From: Chelonoidis abingdonii
Lineage: Eukaryota > Chordata > Testudines > Testudinidae
Length of the DNA: 64,000 nt
Assembly (NCBI RefSeq): GCF_003597395.2
Contig: NC_133777.1
Coordinates: 60,363,253-60,427,252 of the forward strand
Direction of reading: 5' to 3'
The stretch's first letter is position 1, and the number at the start of each line of letters is the position of its first letter. The translations under genes were made by a program, and so were the position numbers. The notes beneath the pieces were generated by a model. That model ran no database searches and was not told where the DNA came from. It saw only the letters and a list, made by a program, of their open reading frames with translations. This document shows, piece after piece, positions 1 to 12,100 of the stretch.

Positions 1-760
1 CTCTCTCAACTTCTGTTATACCTCGATAATATCCTGGTGAATGCTAAGACCTTTGACTGTGAACCAGTACATTTAAAAATGGTCTATGATAAGAAGAAGG
101 TTGTCAATATGAAACTGAGCCTAAAGTGTGAGTTGTTTCAAATTTACCCTGGGCACCCAATCACTGAGAGGGGAGCTTTCAATGACAAAAAGGAAATTGA
201 GGCAGTGCATAACGGGGCAGCTCTTTAGACACTCGCAGAACTGCAGTTGTGTAGGACTCTGCTCCCACTATAGAAGGCTTATTCATGGGTTTGCCAATAT
301 TACAAAGCCATTGCACAGGTTGCATGAGAAAGGAATTTAACATTTTCAGAATTGTAAAAGTCTCTTGTGACTGCTGCTATTTTAGTCTCCCTGTGTTTCA
401 AAACCCCTTTCATATTGGACACGGATGCTAGTGCTAACGATCTGGGAGCAGTACTGACACAAGAACACACAGAATTTGAGAGGGTGGCAGATTATTACAG
501 CAGAAGTCTAAATTTTCTGGAGAAAATTATTGTGCTATCTGAAGGAACTTCCGGCAATGGTTAAATCTATAGAACATTTTCACCGTTATTTGTATGTGAG
601 AAAGTTTGTGATCAGACAGACTATGCACCCCTGCAATGAGCTTTAGATTCAAGAATCCTTAGGAGCAATTGAAGATTTTCAGCAAGCAAGTGCTGCAGAA
701 ATATTCCCACCTTCTTTTGAGAGCGAAACATCAGATTACACTGATGACCTGTTCTAAATA
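1..760 (+). pseudogene. Ty3/gypsy retrotransposon pol relic (RT end and RNase H), broken
   Basis: Frames read in pieces along the + strand. The start encodes YLDNILV, a variant of the reverse-transcriptase catalytic box. It is followed by a connection segment (GLCSHYRRLIHGFANITKP, about 258-318) and an RNase H start (PFILDTDASANDLGAVL, about 409-459). RNase H-like text continues to about 640 (SIEHFHRYLY). Stops and frameshifts interrupt every frame, so it cannot be functional. The left end is cut by the window. The domain order here is RT then RNase H; no integrase is seen. It is a different lineage from the element at 44.6-50.8 kb, judging by the sequence. Confidence 0.8.
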
Positions 761-830
761 GATCTTTGTGTTTTACTGATCTCAGGGATAGCACCAGCCT
801 TTACTGAAAGCCTGCAAAGTCCACCTAAGA

Positions 831-1571
831 CAGTGGTTCCCAAACTGGGATTCGTGAACCCCTGGGGGTTTGCAAAATGTTACAGGGGGTTCTCGTGGAA
901 AAAAATTCCCTAATGGCAAACAGAGCTGTCCCTAGAGATCCTGGGCAGCACAAGGACAGCAGCCCAGAGCCCCTGGACTTCCAAGAGCTAAGCAGATCAA
1001 AGCAAGCATATCTATCACATTGAGGAGATTTAAACTTCAAGACTCCTTATAAGAAATGGAAAGGGAGGTGGATTTTTTTGCTGTTTTTAAAATTAAATAG
1101 GCAGTTAGTATTGTTTTTAAAGGTATTATGAAGAACAAATTTAAGCTTTGTTGTAATGTGCATTGTTTGCCTAGACTGCTCAAGACCTGAATGCCTGTGT
1201 AGGAGGAACTCTTTGAGCTGGCTTCTTAAATACCTTCTTGCTGTTTCACATCTGATGCTCCTTGATGAACCATAGGAGCCTTGTCTTATAACAGGCTTAT
1301 TCAAAGTGATACAAGCTACGAAGGTGAAATCTTGGAAGAGTATTGCTGTTTTCATACTGCAATAAAAATACTGTAATGATAAATAATTATTAATAATAAA
1401 TAGTGTGTAATAAGTATGTCATAAAAACAAATTTCCAAGATCACTGCTTTTATAATTTATATTCAGGTAAAGGAGAAAATTCCTGGAAATATTCATTTTT
1501 AGGAGGGGGTTTGTGAGACTTGACATTTTAGTAAAAGGAGTTCACAGGTTGTTGAAGTTTGGGAACCACTG
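831..1571. mobile_element. Non-autonomous hAT-type DNA transposon with TSD
   Basis: Terminal inverted repeats are visible: it begins CAGTGGTTCCCAAACT and ends AGTTTGGGAACCACTG. The flanking 8-mers are ACCTAAGA (823-830) and ATCTAAGA (1572-1579), a target duplication with one mismatch, as expected for the hAT superfamily. The 741-bp interior has no transposase reading frame. It was inserted just 3' of the degenerate gypsy pol relic, so it is younger than that relic or landed next to it. Confidence 0.8.
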
Positions 1572-1579
1572 ATCTAAGA

Positions 1580-4500
1580 TACAGAAGTAAATGCTCTACT
1601 ATTCCCTTATGCTTTCAATTCTTTCAATTTCCACATGACAAGTAAGGGTGCTTTTTAAGATGTGGGGTTAAATTAAGCAGAAATATTTACAAAGCCAACA
1701 TATGATAATTTTAACATCTGTTAAAAAGAAAATGTAATTTTGCCTACTCCATCTTATTTTGTTCCTTGCACTGTTTCTGTCCAGTGTGGGGGAAAAGCTG
1801 GCTTGCAGACAAATATAAATTATTACTTCAACATCACAAGGGAGCTGGAAAACTCAGCACTGTCGCTAGGTATTTATTAAAACCACATTTTCTCATCAGA
1901 AACAGCTGCATTTTTGTTGAACAAATCTGAAACATTCAGTAATTCTGTTCCTTACAATATGTTTATCTAGAGTCTGTGACTTCATAAGTAAAAGAACATT
2001 TATATCATGGAACATTATTTTCCCCATTTCCACAGAATAATTAAGGGTTTTTTATTCTGTCTTAGCTCTAAGGATTCTTTTGATGCTGATGGTCCCTTAG
2101 CTACTAAATCTGCTTCCCCATACATCACTGACATCGAGCAAAACAGGCATTACCTTCTCTATGACTTGTCTAGGTTCTTAGTAGATCAATAGCGCTGTTC
2201 AGATGTTTCAGATTCTTCCTTGTTAATTCACATTTATCTTTTCATTCAAAGAAGGTAAATTATCTCATGGAGAAGCCTTGTTATCCCCAGTAGTGGTTTA
2301 CAAGGTTGCAAACTCAGGGTGACCCACATATCTTAGCTGGAATACATTTGTCACTGTAGTGCAGTATGATCCTCTTTTAAAACAGTCTGGAAACAAGGTA
2401 AGACTGCAACATTGTGTCAACCCTTCCATTTGATAACCATTTCTTTCCTGTGCTCAGTTGTCACTATCTTTAACTGCTAGAGTAGTTTTCCTTTTTAACA
2501 CTTGTTTCGTCATATTTTTTCTTTGGCAAAAATCTTAATTTCCCTAGCAGTCATCATTATTTGCTAGTTAACGTATTCTACTGGAGTGAACTCATCAACA
2601 GTGGTGTGGAGAGTGAAAACTGAATAACTTAATATGCTAATTTTTCTCTGAGAAAGAACTGCTGGGATTTACCTTATTTATAGTTACAGATGTCTCTGCA
2701 ATTAGCTGCTTGTTACAAAACATTACCATAGTTACATGTTTGTTTTCAGGCTCTGGGAGTGATTAACACGACTTTAGGAAAAAGTAGGTCAGTCACCATG
2801 ACCCTTAACCAGATGGGCTGCTCGGGGTTTGATGCTTAAAGAAGCCAGAGGTCGCATTTGGTGGTTGCTATGTATTTGAGATTCTTCTTTTAAAATCTAT
2901 CGTAAAGTTGATTCTGCTGTTTAGTTGATATTTCTTTACCTAGGTTTCTATATAATTATGTCCATCTTTTGGACATAAAGAATAGAGTTAGGTCCATTTC
3001 CAATTTACAGGATTCTTATTTGAGGAAAATGGCTATAACTTAGCACTAGATGTTTAAGAAATTATTTCAATTGGAATTTAAAATATTATTGGAAACATGG
3101 AAGATAGGTAATTAGTGTAATTAGTGTAAGCTGGTTTTTATAAAACCTACATTTGGGGCCAAATTTGACCTGATAATATCTTTTTCAGATTACTTGACCT
3201 TTCCATCTTGACCAGAATATCTCATAACTTACAGATTTTATTAACATTTTATATATAGTGTTCTTTCTAGTAGAAAAAAAGACATTGATAACTACTATTT
3301 TGAAAGGACCATGGGCATAATTCTGCAAATACAAATTCTGCAATGGAACTATTAATGGCAGTAAGCATTACACCTAGTGTCAGGTATTCGTAGAATCAGA
3401 TGCATATTTTTATATTTGATATATATGCTGGTTGTATATGCGTTATACACAGTGTGTGGTAGAAACCACACTAGGACAACAATTTCCATGTAATATATTC
3501 AGACATTGTAGGATCAAATAGACCTTGAGAGAAAACTGAGCAAAGCCTTAAAGTAGCCTACAGTAGGTTATTTTCTATGGCTACAGGAGATCTTGGCAAC
3601 CCAAAGTGGCCCTCAGTCAAAGAGCTATAAGCACTGGCACCTGAACTACTTATTCTATCCATCTATTATAAGCATGTCAACGGTAGCCGTCAGGCACAAG
3701 GGAACAACCTCAACACACCAACCTAGAATGAAAACAATTGATAGGAAAATAATATTCTATTTCTGGGACTGTTCTCGAACAGAGACAGTGTAGGAGAAAG
3801 TGTTGTTTTTAGGAAGTTTGTACTACTATGCAATATTTATGACCTTTTAAGTAAGAGACAAAAATAAAACAAGGAAACATTAGGTAAATTGTTCTAAATG
3901 GGTTGCAGACAGAATTATGGAAGAAATATTTTAAATTGTTGAAAAGATAAGTCATCAGATCAACAAATCATGCTTTTATATATAAATATAGTTTTGTAAT
4001 GTCTAAGTTAAGTTAATACCCATGAAAGATGCTAGATGGACCACCCTGGAGATTTATGTTTGTTTATCCACAAAGAAACTGTAGCATGGGCTTCCTCATA
4101 CTACCCGGCCAATGTACCTTAATCTTAATCTGAAACAACTATGTTTGGGTTGAAATAGTAGCTCAAACTCCAAGCCTATTATGGTCGAAGTTCTGCCATT
4201 GGTTTGACTGTTAATGGGAACCACTGGGTCAGAGACTGGGTCAGAAATTACAGTAATCCTTAGGCTTTTTGCTGAGACTATCAAGAAGGGATAGAGGAGA
4301 AACTAGTATCTATTGGGAAGGTGACTGTTGTATGGTGGATGCCTGTTGTCTGTTAAAGCCTAGTTCATTTCACATAGAGTGAAATATATTTCAAAGATAT
4401 ATCATGAGGCGGCCAACTTCAGGATCAGCCCATCAACAGGGCCACTATTAGGGGTAGGCAGCACAGGTAATTTCTTTGGGCAGCAGAGGTGGGAGGAATA

Positions 4501-6728
4501 GCAAAAGCAAGTACTACTCTTCAACTGAATGTGGACCATCTAGTAAAGACAAAGCAAGAGAAGAAAGCAAGTGCCCATTGCCGTCATGGATAGAGTACAG
4601 ACAGTCGGAGGTGATCCCAAGGATGGTCTCCCCATGATGGTATATAGTGACTCTGCACTCTGCTCCTTGACTCCCAGAGCTCAGACTAGGCTGGCCTGCT
4701 TGGGCTTTGAAGGAACTTTTCTTTGTTTTCCATTAAGTTCCTCTAACACAGAATCCCACAGCTTGGAGTATCTTCTTTTTGTCCTACAACATGACAGCTC
4801 TTGACTCCAATATTGCACTACCAAGATGGTAACTGTTACTGTTGGTCTGTTGTGACTGTTCCTAGAGACTTGGTCAAATTCATCGCTGGGGTAATGCTGC
4901 TTGCTTCAGAGGAGTTTTGTTAGGGATTAATTTGGAATATTTGAAGAAAGAAGTGATGCAACAGATAGTATTATTTGAATTAGGAAAAATGTTTGTTCCC
5001 CTTATTAAATTAAAATATTTAATTCAGTGGATAGCGGGAGACAATGGAGGGGAAGCAGAATTCTCCCTTGATGCATGGTATCCATTCAACTCTTAATTCA
5101 AAGGCCTCTTCTTTAAAAAAAACAACCAAATAATAAATGGGAGAAACCTGACAGATCCATGGATGAGAATGTGTATGTTTGTTGAATACAGTGCAGAGAT
5201 TTTGAAAGACACAGCTCTCATTCATTTCTGAAGTGACCTTTGCTTAACTCTCTCTTTCTCCTTATACAGTATATGGGTCGCACTATTATTATTTCTGGAG
5301 ATACATGTCACTTTAATCTATACACTAGCTAACTGCATAAGATGAAAGGTTACTTTACTTTCCTTGTGAATCTGCATGTGTATTATGTTTGCTGAAATGT
5401 ACCTGTGGTTTAATGTATGTTAATAAAATTAGGAGGGCATTAAAAGTTTCTGAACACACAGTGCCAGAAGGTATAAAACGGATACAAGAAATCCCTAACT
5501 GCAAAATATAAAATAAAAATGTATATTTATTTATTTACTTATTTATTGCATTATAAACTGCTGACAGTTTGGAATGTATGGGAAATGACAAAATAATGAG
5601 ACACCAAGGATTGGCAGTCTTGAAAATATTTTCAGTTGGAAGGTGCTGTTGGATATTTCTCTGATGTGCTGCCTCTCTCAGGAGACTGAGACAACTCAGA
5701 TGTACTGTACTTCTGCTCAAATACAGTTTAATTTTTATAATAAAAATATTTTAACTGAATTATCTTTGTTTTTCTTCATATGTGTGTTTTTCAAAAATAG
5801 AAATTAAACTATCTGAATTTGTTGCTTTACCTCAAGACTGGTCTAGCATATGTTTCCTATTAATGTTTTCTCTGTGTATTTTTTTAGGATGTAGCTGTTG
5901 CAAACCAAAGGAGACATTTTCATGATTGTGACAATGCCAGGTTTGAAGGATCATTTCCTGGTTTGGAATTTTATTCCCAGAAGTGAAATCTAACTTCACG
6001 GGCAGAGGGGGAAAGGGTGTGCATGACTTTGTTGTTTCTTCTGATGCAGCGGAAACGTCCACTGACTTTTAATGGGATTTCTGCCTGTCTACTGCCAGGA
6101 GGGGGACAGCAAAAGTGGCTTTGTCACCTTTGAGCTCCCCCAAGACCTGGGACAATTGAGTACTAGTAAAGCCCTTAGTGTAGAGCACAGCAGCCTTCTC
6201 TGCAGAATCCCCCGCCACCACTCTGTGAAGACAGAGTGTGGGGAGAGGATTTTGAGTGCCCTCCATGCTCTTGGCCATTGCAGGAGAAATGCTGGAACTC
6301 AAACATAAGAGGCCATCCTGGTATTACTGCAGAAGTAACATACTCAAACCCAGGAGAGAAGGATGAGGAAGAGGGAGTGCTCTCTACTACTCTGCAGTAG
6401 TCCTGGCTAATTAAAGAGCATCTTATCTCTTTCCACCTACATCATTAGTCAGAGATATGCTCTCTGCCAATCCCCAGTTCTTCCAATCATTTTGCAGGAA
6501 CAGGTCTGTCTCATTGATTAGCAGAAACAAGGGAAAACTATAGAAAAAACAGCAAAAATTCCACTGATCTTTGGCTGTTTTGCAAAACACAGTATACCTC
6601 AAATAATGAGTAATTCATTTTGCATTACGGCATTATATAATGTTTAATTTCTAATACACTGTTGTAAAACTAACAATTTTTCTGGCAAAAATGGTTTTCT
6701 CTCTAAACTTCTGCAAGTATTAGCTTTT
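1580..6728. other. Intergenic, AT-rich, no gene recognised
   Basis: I see no exon, RNA gene or clear transposon. Short open frames (for example 2007-2192, 4571-4804 and the overlapping frames on both strands at 6069-6308) show no recognisable domain and no splice context. The region lies upstream of MNS1. Confidence 0.6.
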
Positions 6729-7700
6729 GTCATAAACAGATAGCTAAGGGTTAATGTCTCTTTCACCTGGAAAGGGTTAACAAACAACACCTGACCAGAG
6801 GACCAATCAGGAAACAAGATACTTTCAAATTTCAAGGGAGAGAAGCCTTTGTTTGTGGTTTTTGGGTTTGGCTTTGTTTCTCTGGGTCTGACAGGACTAG
6901 AGGGACATCACCAGGTTTGCAATCTCCCTGCTACATGTCTCTTATCTATTCAGAATAGTAAGTAAGTAAAAAGGGGTTATAGTCTTTTCTTTTTATGTGC
7001 AAATGTGTAGTTTGCTGGAAATATTTTAAATTGTATTTCTGGATAAGGCTGTTTATCCATTTGTTATAAGCTAATAGACCCTGTGATATTTCATCTTGAT
7101 TACAGAGACAATTTATGTTTTTTCTTTCTTTTTATTAAAAGTTTGCTTTTTAAGACCGGTTGATTTTTTTCTAGTTAAGGCTCAAGGGATTGAGTCTGTA
7201 CTCACCAGGGAATTGGTGGGGAGAAGGGTCTTCCAGGGTAACCTAGGGAGGGAAATGGTTTTATTCCCCTTGTTGTGAGACTCAAGGATCTGAGTCTTGA
7301 GGTCCCAAGAAGTGTTTGGGAGACAGAGTGTACCAGACACTGGAATTTCTGGTTGGTGGCAGCACTACAGGATCTAAGCTGGTAATTAAGCTTAGAGGAT
7401 TCATGCTAGTATCTCATTTTCTGGACGCTAAGATTCAGATTTGGGAAAGAATACTATGACATGGCAGCAGTGTGTGGGATAGATAGAATCTAAAGCCAGT
7501 AAGATTATGATTTTTCTTTTTTTTTTTTGCTAGCAGCTTAGAAGCAGAGGGAAGGGTTGTTTTTTTTTAAACTGCAGCCAGAGAATTTTTTTTTCTCCAT
7601 GCTCCTTTCTGGCTGTGCATAGAGATTGCCTCAGGCAAGGAGCCATTAAGGTAACAAGGGTCTTTTGTTAAACAATAGAACTCCAGCTGAATGTGATTTT
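6729..7700 (+). mobile_element. LTR plus 5' leader fragment of the same family as the 44.6-kb retrotransposon
   Basis: The LTR runs from TGTCATAAACAGATAGCTAA (6729) to about 7461 (ends ...TATGACA). It resembles both LTRs of the element at 44608-50820 along its length. Directly after it, 7462 onward reads TGGCAGCAGTGTGTGGGA and a leader with CTAAAGCCAGTA and AACAAGGGTCTTTTGTTAA, matching the leader after the 5' LTR at 45310-45440. No polypurine tract precedes 6729. It is therefore the 5' LTR with a truncated leader, not a solo LTR. Homology fades near 7700. Confidence 0.75.
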
Positions 7701-8085
7701 TGGGGACTACATGAGAATTGCATAAGTACAGGTGTGCAACAAGTGTTCCATAGATGCTAAATTCTAAAGATGCTACAAGATGGATATTTGTAGAAAACCA
7801 CCCTATGCCCTCACTGAAAAGTACTTGGGCAGGTGACTTTTGTGAGGACAGAGCTAAAACCATTTTTTTGTTGAAAGGGCTATGCCTTTACTAGACAGAA
7901 AGAGCTGACCTCAGGGGTAATCACCCTGGTAATTGTTGAATAGGATATTTTTTATCCATTGTTGCACAAATGTTTGTCAAAATGGAGGGGTCCTTAGTAA
8001 ATCTGACTGTTATTATGAATGTTTATGGCTGCAATTAGCCTCCTTCATGCGCATTAACAGAGCCATGTTCCCTCACTGTCTAGCA
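7701..8085. other. Intergenic, nothing recognised
   Basis: AT-rich sequence between the LTR fragment and the next hAT-type element. No coding or structural signal could be supported. Confidence 0.5.
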
Positions 8086-8463
8086 CAGTGATGCTCAAAC
8101 TTTGCCTGTCATCCCCCCTTCCATTATATGTAATCTGAAACTGGTGGTTTTTGTTTTTTTTGCATTACCTGCAATCTGAAACTGGAAGGTGGAGGGAAAC
8201 AAAGATAAGACTATTCATTCAGTTTAGTGTTAGAGCGTCTGACTCATTCGAGAGGTCTTGGACTCTTAGCCATTATTATATGTTGCCAATTTATGTTTTT
8301 TAATATCAATCATTAAATGAGTGTTTAAGTTAGTGAGATTCCAAATTATGAAAATTTGTTTAAAATATCCCCACCCTGTTCTTTTATTTGTACGTTTGTT
8401 TTTTAAAAGGGTGAAAGGCCCACGTCTCGTCACGCTCCCCTCCTCCCCGTTTGCGCACTCCTG
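8086..8463. mobile_element. Short hAT-type element at the edge of the MNS1 CpG island
   Basis: It begins CAGTGATGCTCAAACTTTG and ends in a diverged inverted end (GTTTGCGCACTCCTG). The flanking 8-mers are GTCTAGCA (8078-8085) and GTCTAGGA (8464-8471), matching at 7 of 8 positions. The interior is AT-rich with no coding capacity. The call rests on one good and one poor terminus plus the near-perfect duplication. Confidence 0.55.
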
Positions 8464-8819
8464 GTCTAGGACACAGACCGCCAACAGCACTCTGCCCCCA
8501 GCTATCTGCAGGACCACCTGTGACAGGCCCAGCTCCTACTGCTGCCCCGGCGGGGCCAGCCCCCATTTTCTAGTCGGTATCTGTAGTGCGGCCAGGGCTA
8601 GAGGCCTCATCAGAAATCAAGGCCCTGGGGTCGGCCCTTCCCCCATTTTCTATAGAGGCCTATGCGGTGGGGATCAACCTCCGACCACTTGCTGTAGATG
8701 TTTGGGGCTCTGGCCCCTCGCTGCGAGGTCGCTTGCGCTGGACGAGAGCCTTGCTCACTCCTCACCCCCACCCCATCACGAAAGATCCCATTGCCTGATC
8801 GCCAATACCGGAAAGGGCG

Positions 8820-8832
8820 GTTGCTTAGCGAC
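8820..8832. promoter_or_regulatory. RFX X-box-like site, distal
   Basis: GTTGCTTAGCGAC consists of half-site GTTGCT, a 1-nt spacer and an imperfect inverted half-site AGCGAC. X-boxes bound by RFX factors are characteristic of ciliary gene promoters. The second half differs by one base from the usual GCAAC. Confidence 0.45.
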
Positions 8833-8957
8833 AGCGCATTCTGTCTCTAGAAGGCTGAGCGGCGTTGGGCCGCCCGCTTGTCCAATTGGAGCGCGGACTC
8901 CTAGCAGGTGGCCTGTGCGCTCCGCCTGCGTCGACCCGGAACCGGGACCCGCCGCTT

Positions 8958-8971
8958 GTTACTAGGGCAAC
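8958..8971. promoter_or_regulatory. RFX X-box-like site, proximal
   Basis: GTTACTAGGGCAAC matches the 14-nt imperfect palindrome typical of RFX binding: half-sites GTTACT and GGCAAC with a 2-nt spacer, 11 of 14 positions identical to GTTGCCATGGCAAC. It lies about 130 bp upstream of the MNS1 ATG. That fits MNS1 being a ciliary/axonemal gene. Confidence 0.65.
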
Positions 8972-9099
8972 CGTTTCGGTTCCCAAACAGCGCGCGGGCT
9001 CTACGGGTTTGGGGGAGGCCGACACGGGCCCCAGGCCGTAGGGCGCTAAAGTCCGTTAGCGGTTGCTCCTCGCCGGGCGGGCTCCTTGACTGCGAGAGG

Positions 9100-9102
9100 A
9101 TG
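9100..9102 (+). CDS. MNS1: MNS1 coding exon 1 (start codon only)
   Basis: ATG is followed directly by the donor GTGAGT, so this exon contributes only the initiator methionine; the rest of the exon is 5' UTR. The base at -3 is A. Reading on without splicing would hit a stop almost at once (GTGAGTTAGTAG). A possible in-frame alternative start is ATG at 9797 in exon 2. Confidence 0.75.
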
Positions 9103-12100
9103 GTGAGTTAGTAGCGGCAGCGAGTCGTATGTGGAGGAGCGGCCCTGGGCCGAGCAGGGTGGGGGGTCGGGGGTCAGCGGCGAGGCCCTGGGCCGATCGG
9201 GGTTGGGGTGAGCCGTGAGGCCCTGGGCCTAGGGGGGTGGAGCGGCGAGGCTCTGGAGCGAGCGGGGATGTGAGGTAAGGGGGAGCCGTGAGGCCCTGGG
9301 ACCAGCGGGGTAGGGGGGAGCGGCGAGGCCCTGGACCGAGCGGGGATGTGAGGTAAGGGGGAGCCGTGAGGCCCTGGGACCAGCGGGGTAGGGGGGAGCG
9401 GCGAGGCCCTGGACCGAGCGGGGATGTGGGGTAGGGGGAAGCCGTGAGGCCCTGGGACCAGCGGGGTAGGGGGGAGCCGTGAGGCCCTGGGCCCAGCAGG
9501 GTGGGGTGTAAGGTCTGTCGGTTCATATCTGCTGCATTGTGTATATTGCTTGGTCCTACCTCGTTCATTCACGGCGATGGCATTTGGGGTAATTATGGGG
9601 CGGGGGCTGCGGCTGTGTCTATAAATATTGCGATAAATCAGAGTGCGGTAAGTGAAGGAGAATTTGAACCTGGATTATTCTCTCATGAATCTCCAGAGGG
9701 CGCCCTTGGCTCAATTCCTGTCACTTTGTGTATCCCTGCAGCACTGTGGCTCTGCTCCATTATAAAATTCTTCCTTTTTTCCCCACCCACCAGTCGATGA
9801 GAAGGCCTCCGCAGCTGAATGTTGCCCAGCTGAATCAGAAAAAGATGAGGGAGTTGTATCACAAAGATCTCCTCCAATTGGCACATGAAAAAAAGTTGGA
9901 GAGGATCAGGCAATTGGAGGTGATGTGGGATGCTGAGAAACGGGTTGATCAGAAGCGTCTCACAAGATTGCTGAAAGATGAAGAGTATGAAAGGCAGATG
10001 GAGGAAGCTATTCAAAAAGTGAGTACTACTTATTTGTGTTCTGATGGTGTCTATCACGTGCTAGTTACTATTCATACATACACATATGAAGATACAGTTC
10101 CGGCTTGGGAAAATTCACAACCTAAGATGACATGCAACATATAAAGGTGTGGGAGTGAAAGATAAAACATATGCGTAAAATAATCAATGTCTAAATGCCC
10201 CCAAACCTAATATTATTTAGCTAATCTTACAAGCAACATAACAGAGTGAGTAATTTGCAGGGGTTCTTATCATTTTCATTGCATTTATAAATAAGAGTTA
10301 CAAAATGGTAACATGGACAAAATAACAGGCTATATGAATATCATAGGGTAATTTTGTTCATTGAAGACGAAAGATATATATGAGTATACCATTTAGTCTA
10401 GAGAAATGTATTCTTTAAAGCTGTACATTATAAATAAATATCATACATTATAGCCATCCAAAGTGTGTGCATCTATATTTACAGTAACTCCTCACTTAAA
10501 GTTGTCCCGCTTAACGTCGTTTTGTTGTTACGTTGCTGATCAATTAGGGGACATACTCATTTAAAGTTGTGCAATGCTCCACTCTTAGGTTGTTTGGCTG
10601 CCTGCTTTCTCCACAGCTGGCAGTGTCCCTACGCCCGCCCCGTGTCCCCACTTCCTGCCTGCCAGCAGACCCCGCGGATCAGTGCCTTCCTTCTCCTCCC
10701 CCCACCTCCTGCCCACGGCAATCAGCTGGCTTGCAACATTTAGAAGGGAGCAGGGAGGAGCCAGGATGCAGCATGCGAAGTAAAGGAGGAGGAGAAGAGG
10801 CGGGTCAAGGGTTGGGGCTTGGGAGGAGGGGTGGAGTGGGCAGGCTGAGGGTTGAGCCCCCTGCCCCTGGTGCTTGCAGAGTACAGGAAGCTGCCCTGGA
10901 ACCTACCCCCGCCCCCTCCTTACATTAATTCTTATGGGGAAATTGGATTCGCTTAACATTGTTTCACTTAAAGTCGCATTTTTCAGGAACATAACTACAA
11001 TGTTAAGGGAGGAGCTACTGTATTTACAGTTGTACATTAACACAATATATCATGTTTAACTGTAATAAATTATGTGACCAGAAGCATTATTTAACCTGTT
11101 CCAGAGTAATTGCAGTGATAGATCCTGAGGAAAGTAAACTATTCCATTTTCAAATGGTTCTTTCTTTTCCAAATGTCTAGATTAATTTGCTTTATTCCTT
11201 ACCTGTCCCATATTTATAAGAAATTTCTATTATGTTTCCACTGTCCACCTCTAAAACAGTAATCTGCTGACTGTTACTATAGGTTTTATGGAATGTCCCA
11301 CATCCTCAATATATGTTAATACATCCATGCTATGCTGTATAACATGCATTACATTTAAATTAGTATGGATCACATTCTAGCACAGTAACAGCACATAAGG
11401 AAAGAACATGGTTTGTTAACTGAAAAACAAGTACAGCTCAATGCAAAATGCTGTGGTGGACCAAACCATGGTCCATATCCTGTCTCAGACATTTTCCAGC
11501 CCTATTTCAGAGGAAGAAACCCTGCAAGTAGGCAGTTATTGTTTAACTTGTCTCAAGGGAAAGTTTTCTCCCAACCTCAATAGTTGGAGGTTGGCTTATA
11601 CTCCAAAGTGTGAGCATTTATATCCTTTCCAAATCTTGTTTTTTAATTGACCATTATAATTAAATATTCGTATATCAATCCATTTAAGAGAATAAGTGTA
11701 TGAAATGTCTGGGGGGGGAAATTGTTACAGAAATTATTTGCTCTGGACAGGCAGAAGAAAACAAAAAACTGAAAGAACAGCAGCTGGAGCAGGAGGAAAG
11801 ACTGGCAACTGAGTTGGCAAGATTAAACTATGAAAAACTTAAAGATGAAAAAATGAGGCAGCAAATAAGAGAGAACAGGTATTTTTATATATAGAACAAA
11901 TACAGTAATCTCATTTTTAATTCATAAATAATATTCCAGTACTGTAAAACTGATTCATGTTGAATTCTGAAAATTATATTTCAGAGCATATTTATTTATA
12001 TTGAAGTAATGGAATAATTTCCATTTATTGTTTTGTTTTACAGCTAGGGTTGAGCCCTAATTCAGATGTCACAGGATAGGATGCAGTGAGAGGTGCCCTC

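Larger units (their letters stand above)
8464..9099 (+). promoter_or_regulatory. MNS1: CpG-rich promoter region of MNS1
   Basis: The sequence switches sharply from AT-rich to GC- and CpG-rich at about 8464, and this continues past the MNS1 start codon into intron 1. It contains GGGCGG boxes (8815-8820, 9075-9080), CCAAT motifs (8802-8806, and a palindromic CCAATTGG at 8882-8889) and two RFX X-box-like sites. No TATA box is evident. This is a typical TATA-less vertebrate promoter. The transcription start cannot be placed from sequence alone. Confidence 0.75.

Noticed and set aside
6069..6308. Overlapping 77- and 78-codon frames on both strands
   Set aside because: No domain or splice sites, and overlap on both strands argues for chance.
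8321..8965. 214-codon open frame on +
   Set aside because: Lies mostly in the CpG-rich promoter where stop codons are rare; no domain, and its left part is AT-rich transposon sequence.
9125..9510. Possible CRISPR-like array
   Set aside because: The units are head-to-tail without unique spacers, and the genome is vertebrate; it is a minisatellite.
9056..9572. Proline-rich frames on the - strand
   Set aside because: They arise from the 39-bp tandem repeat in intron 1; the periodic text simply mirrors the repeat.
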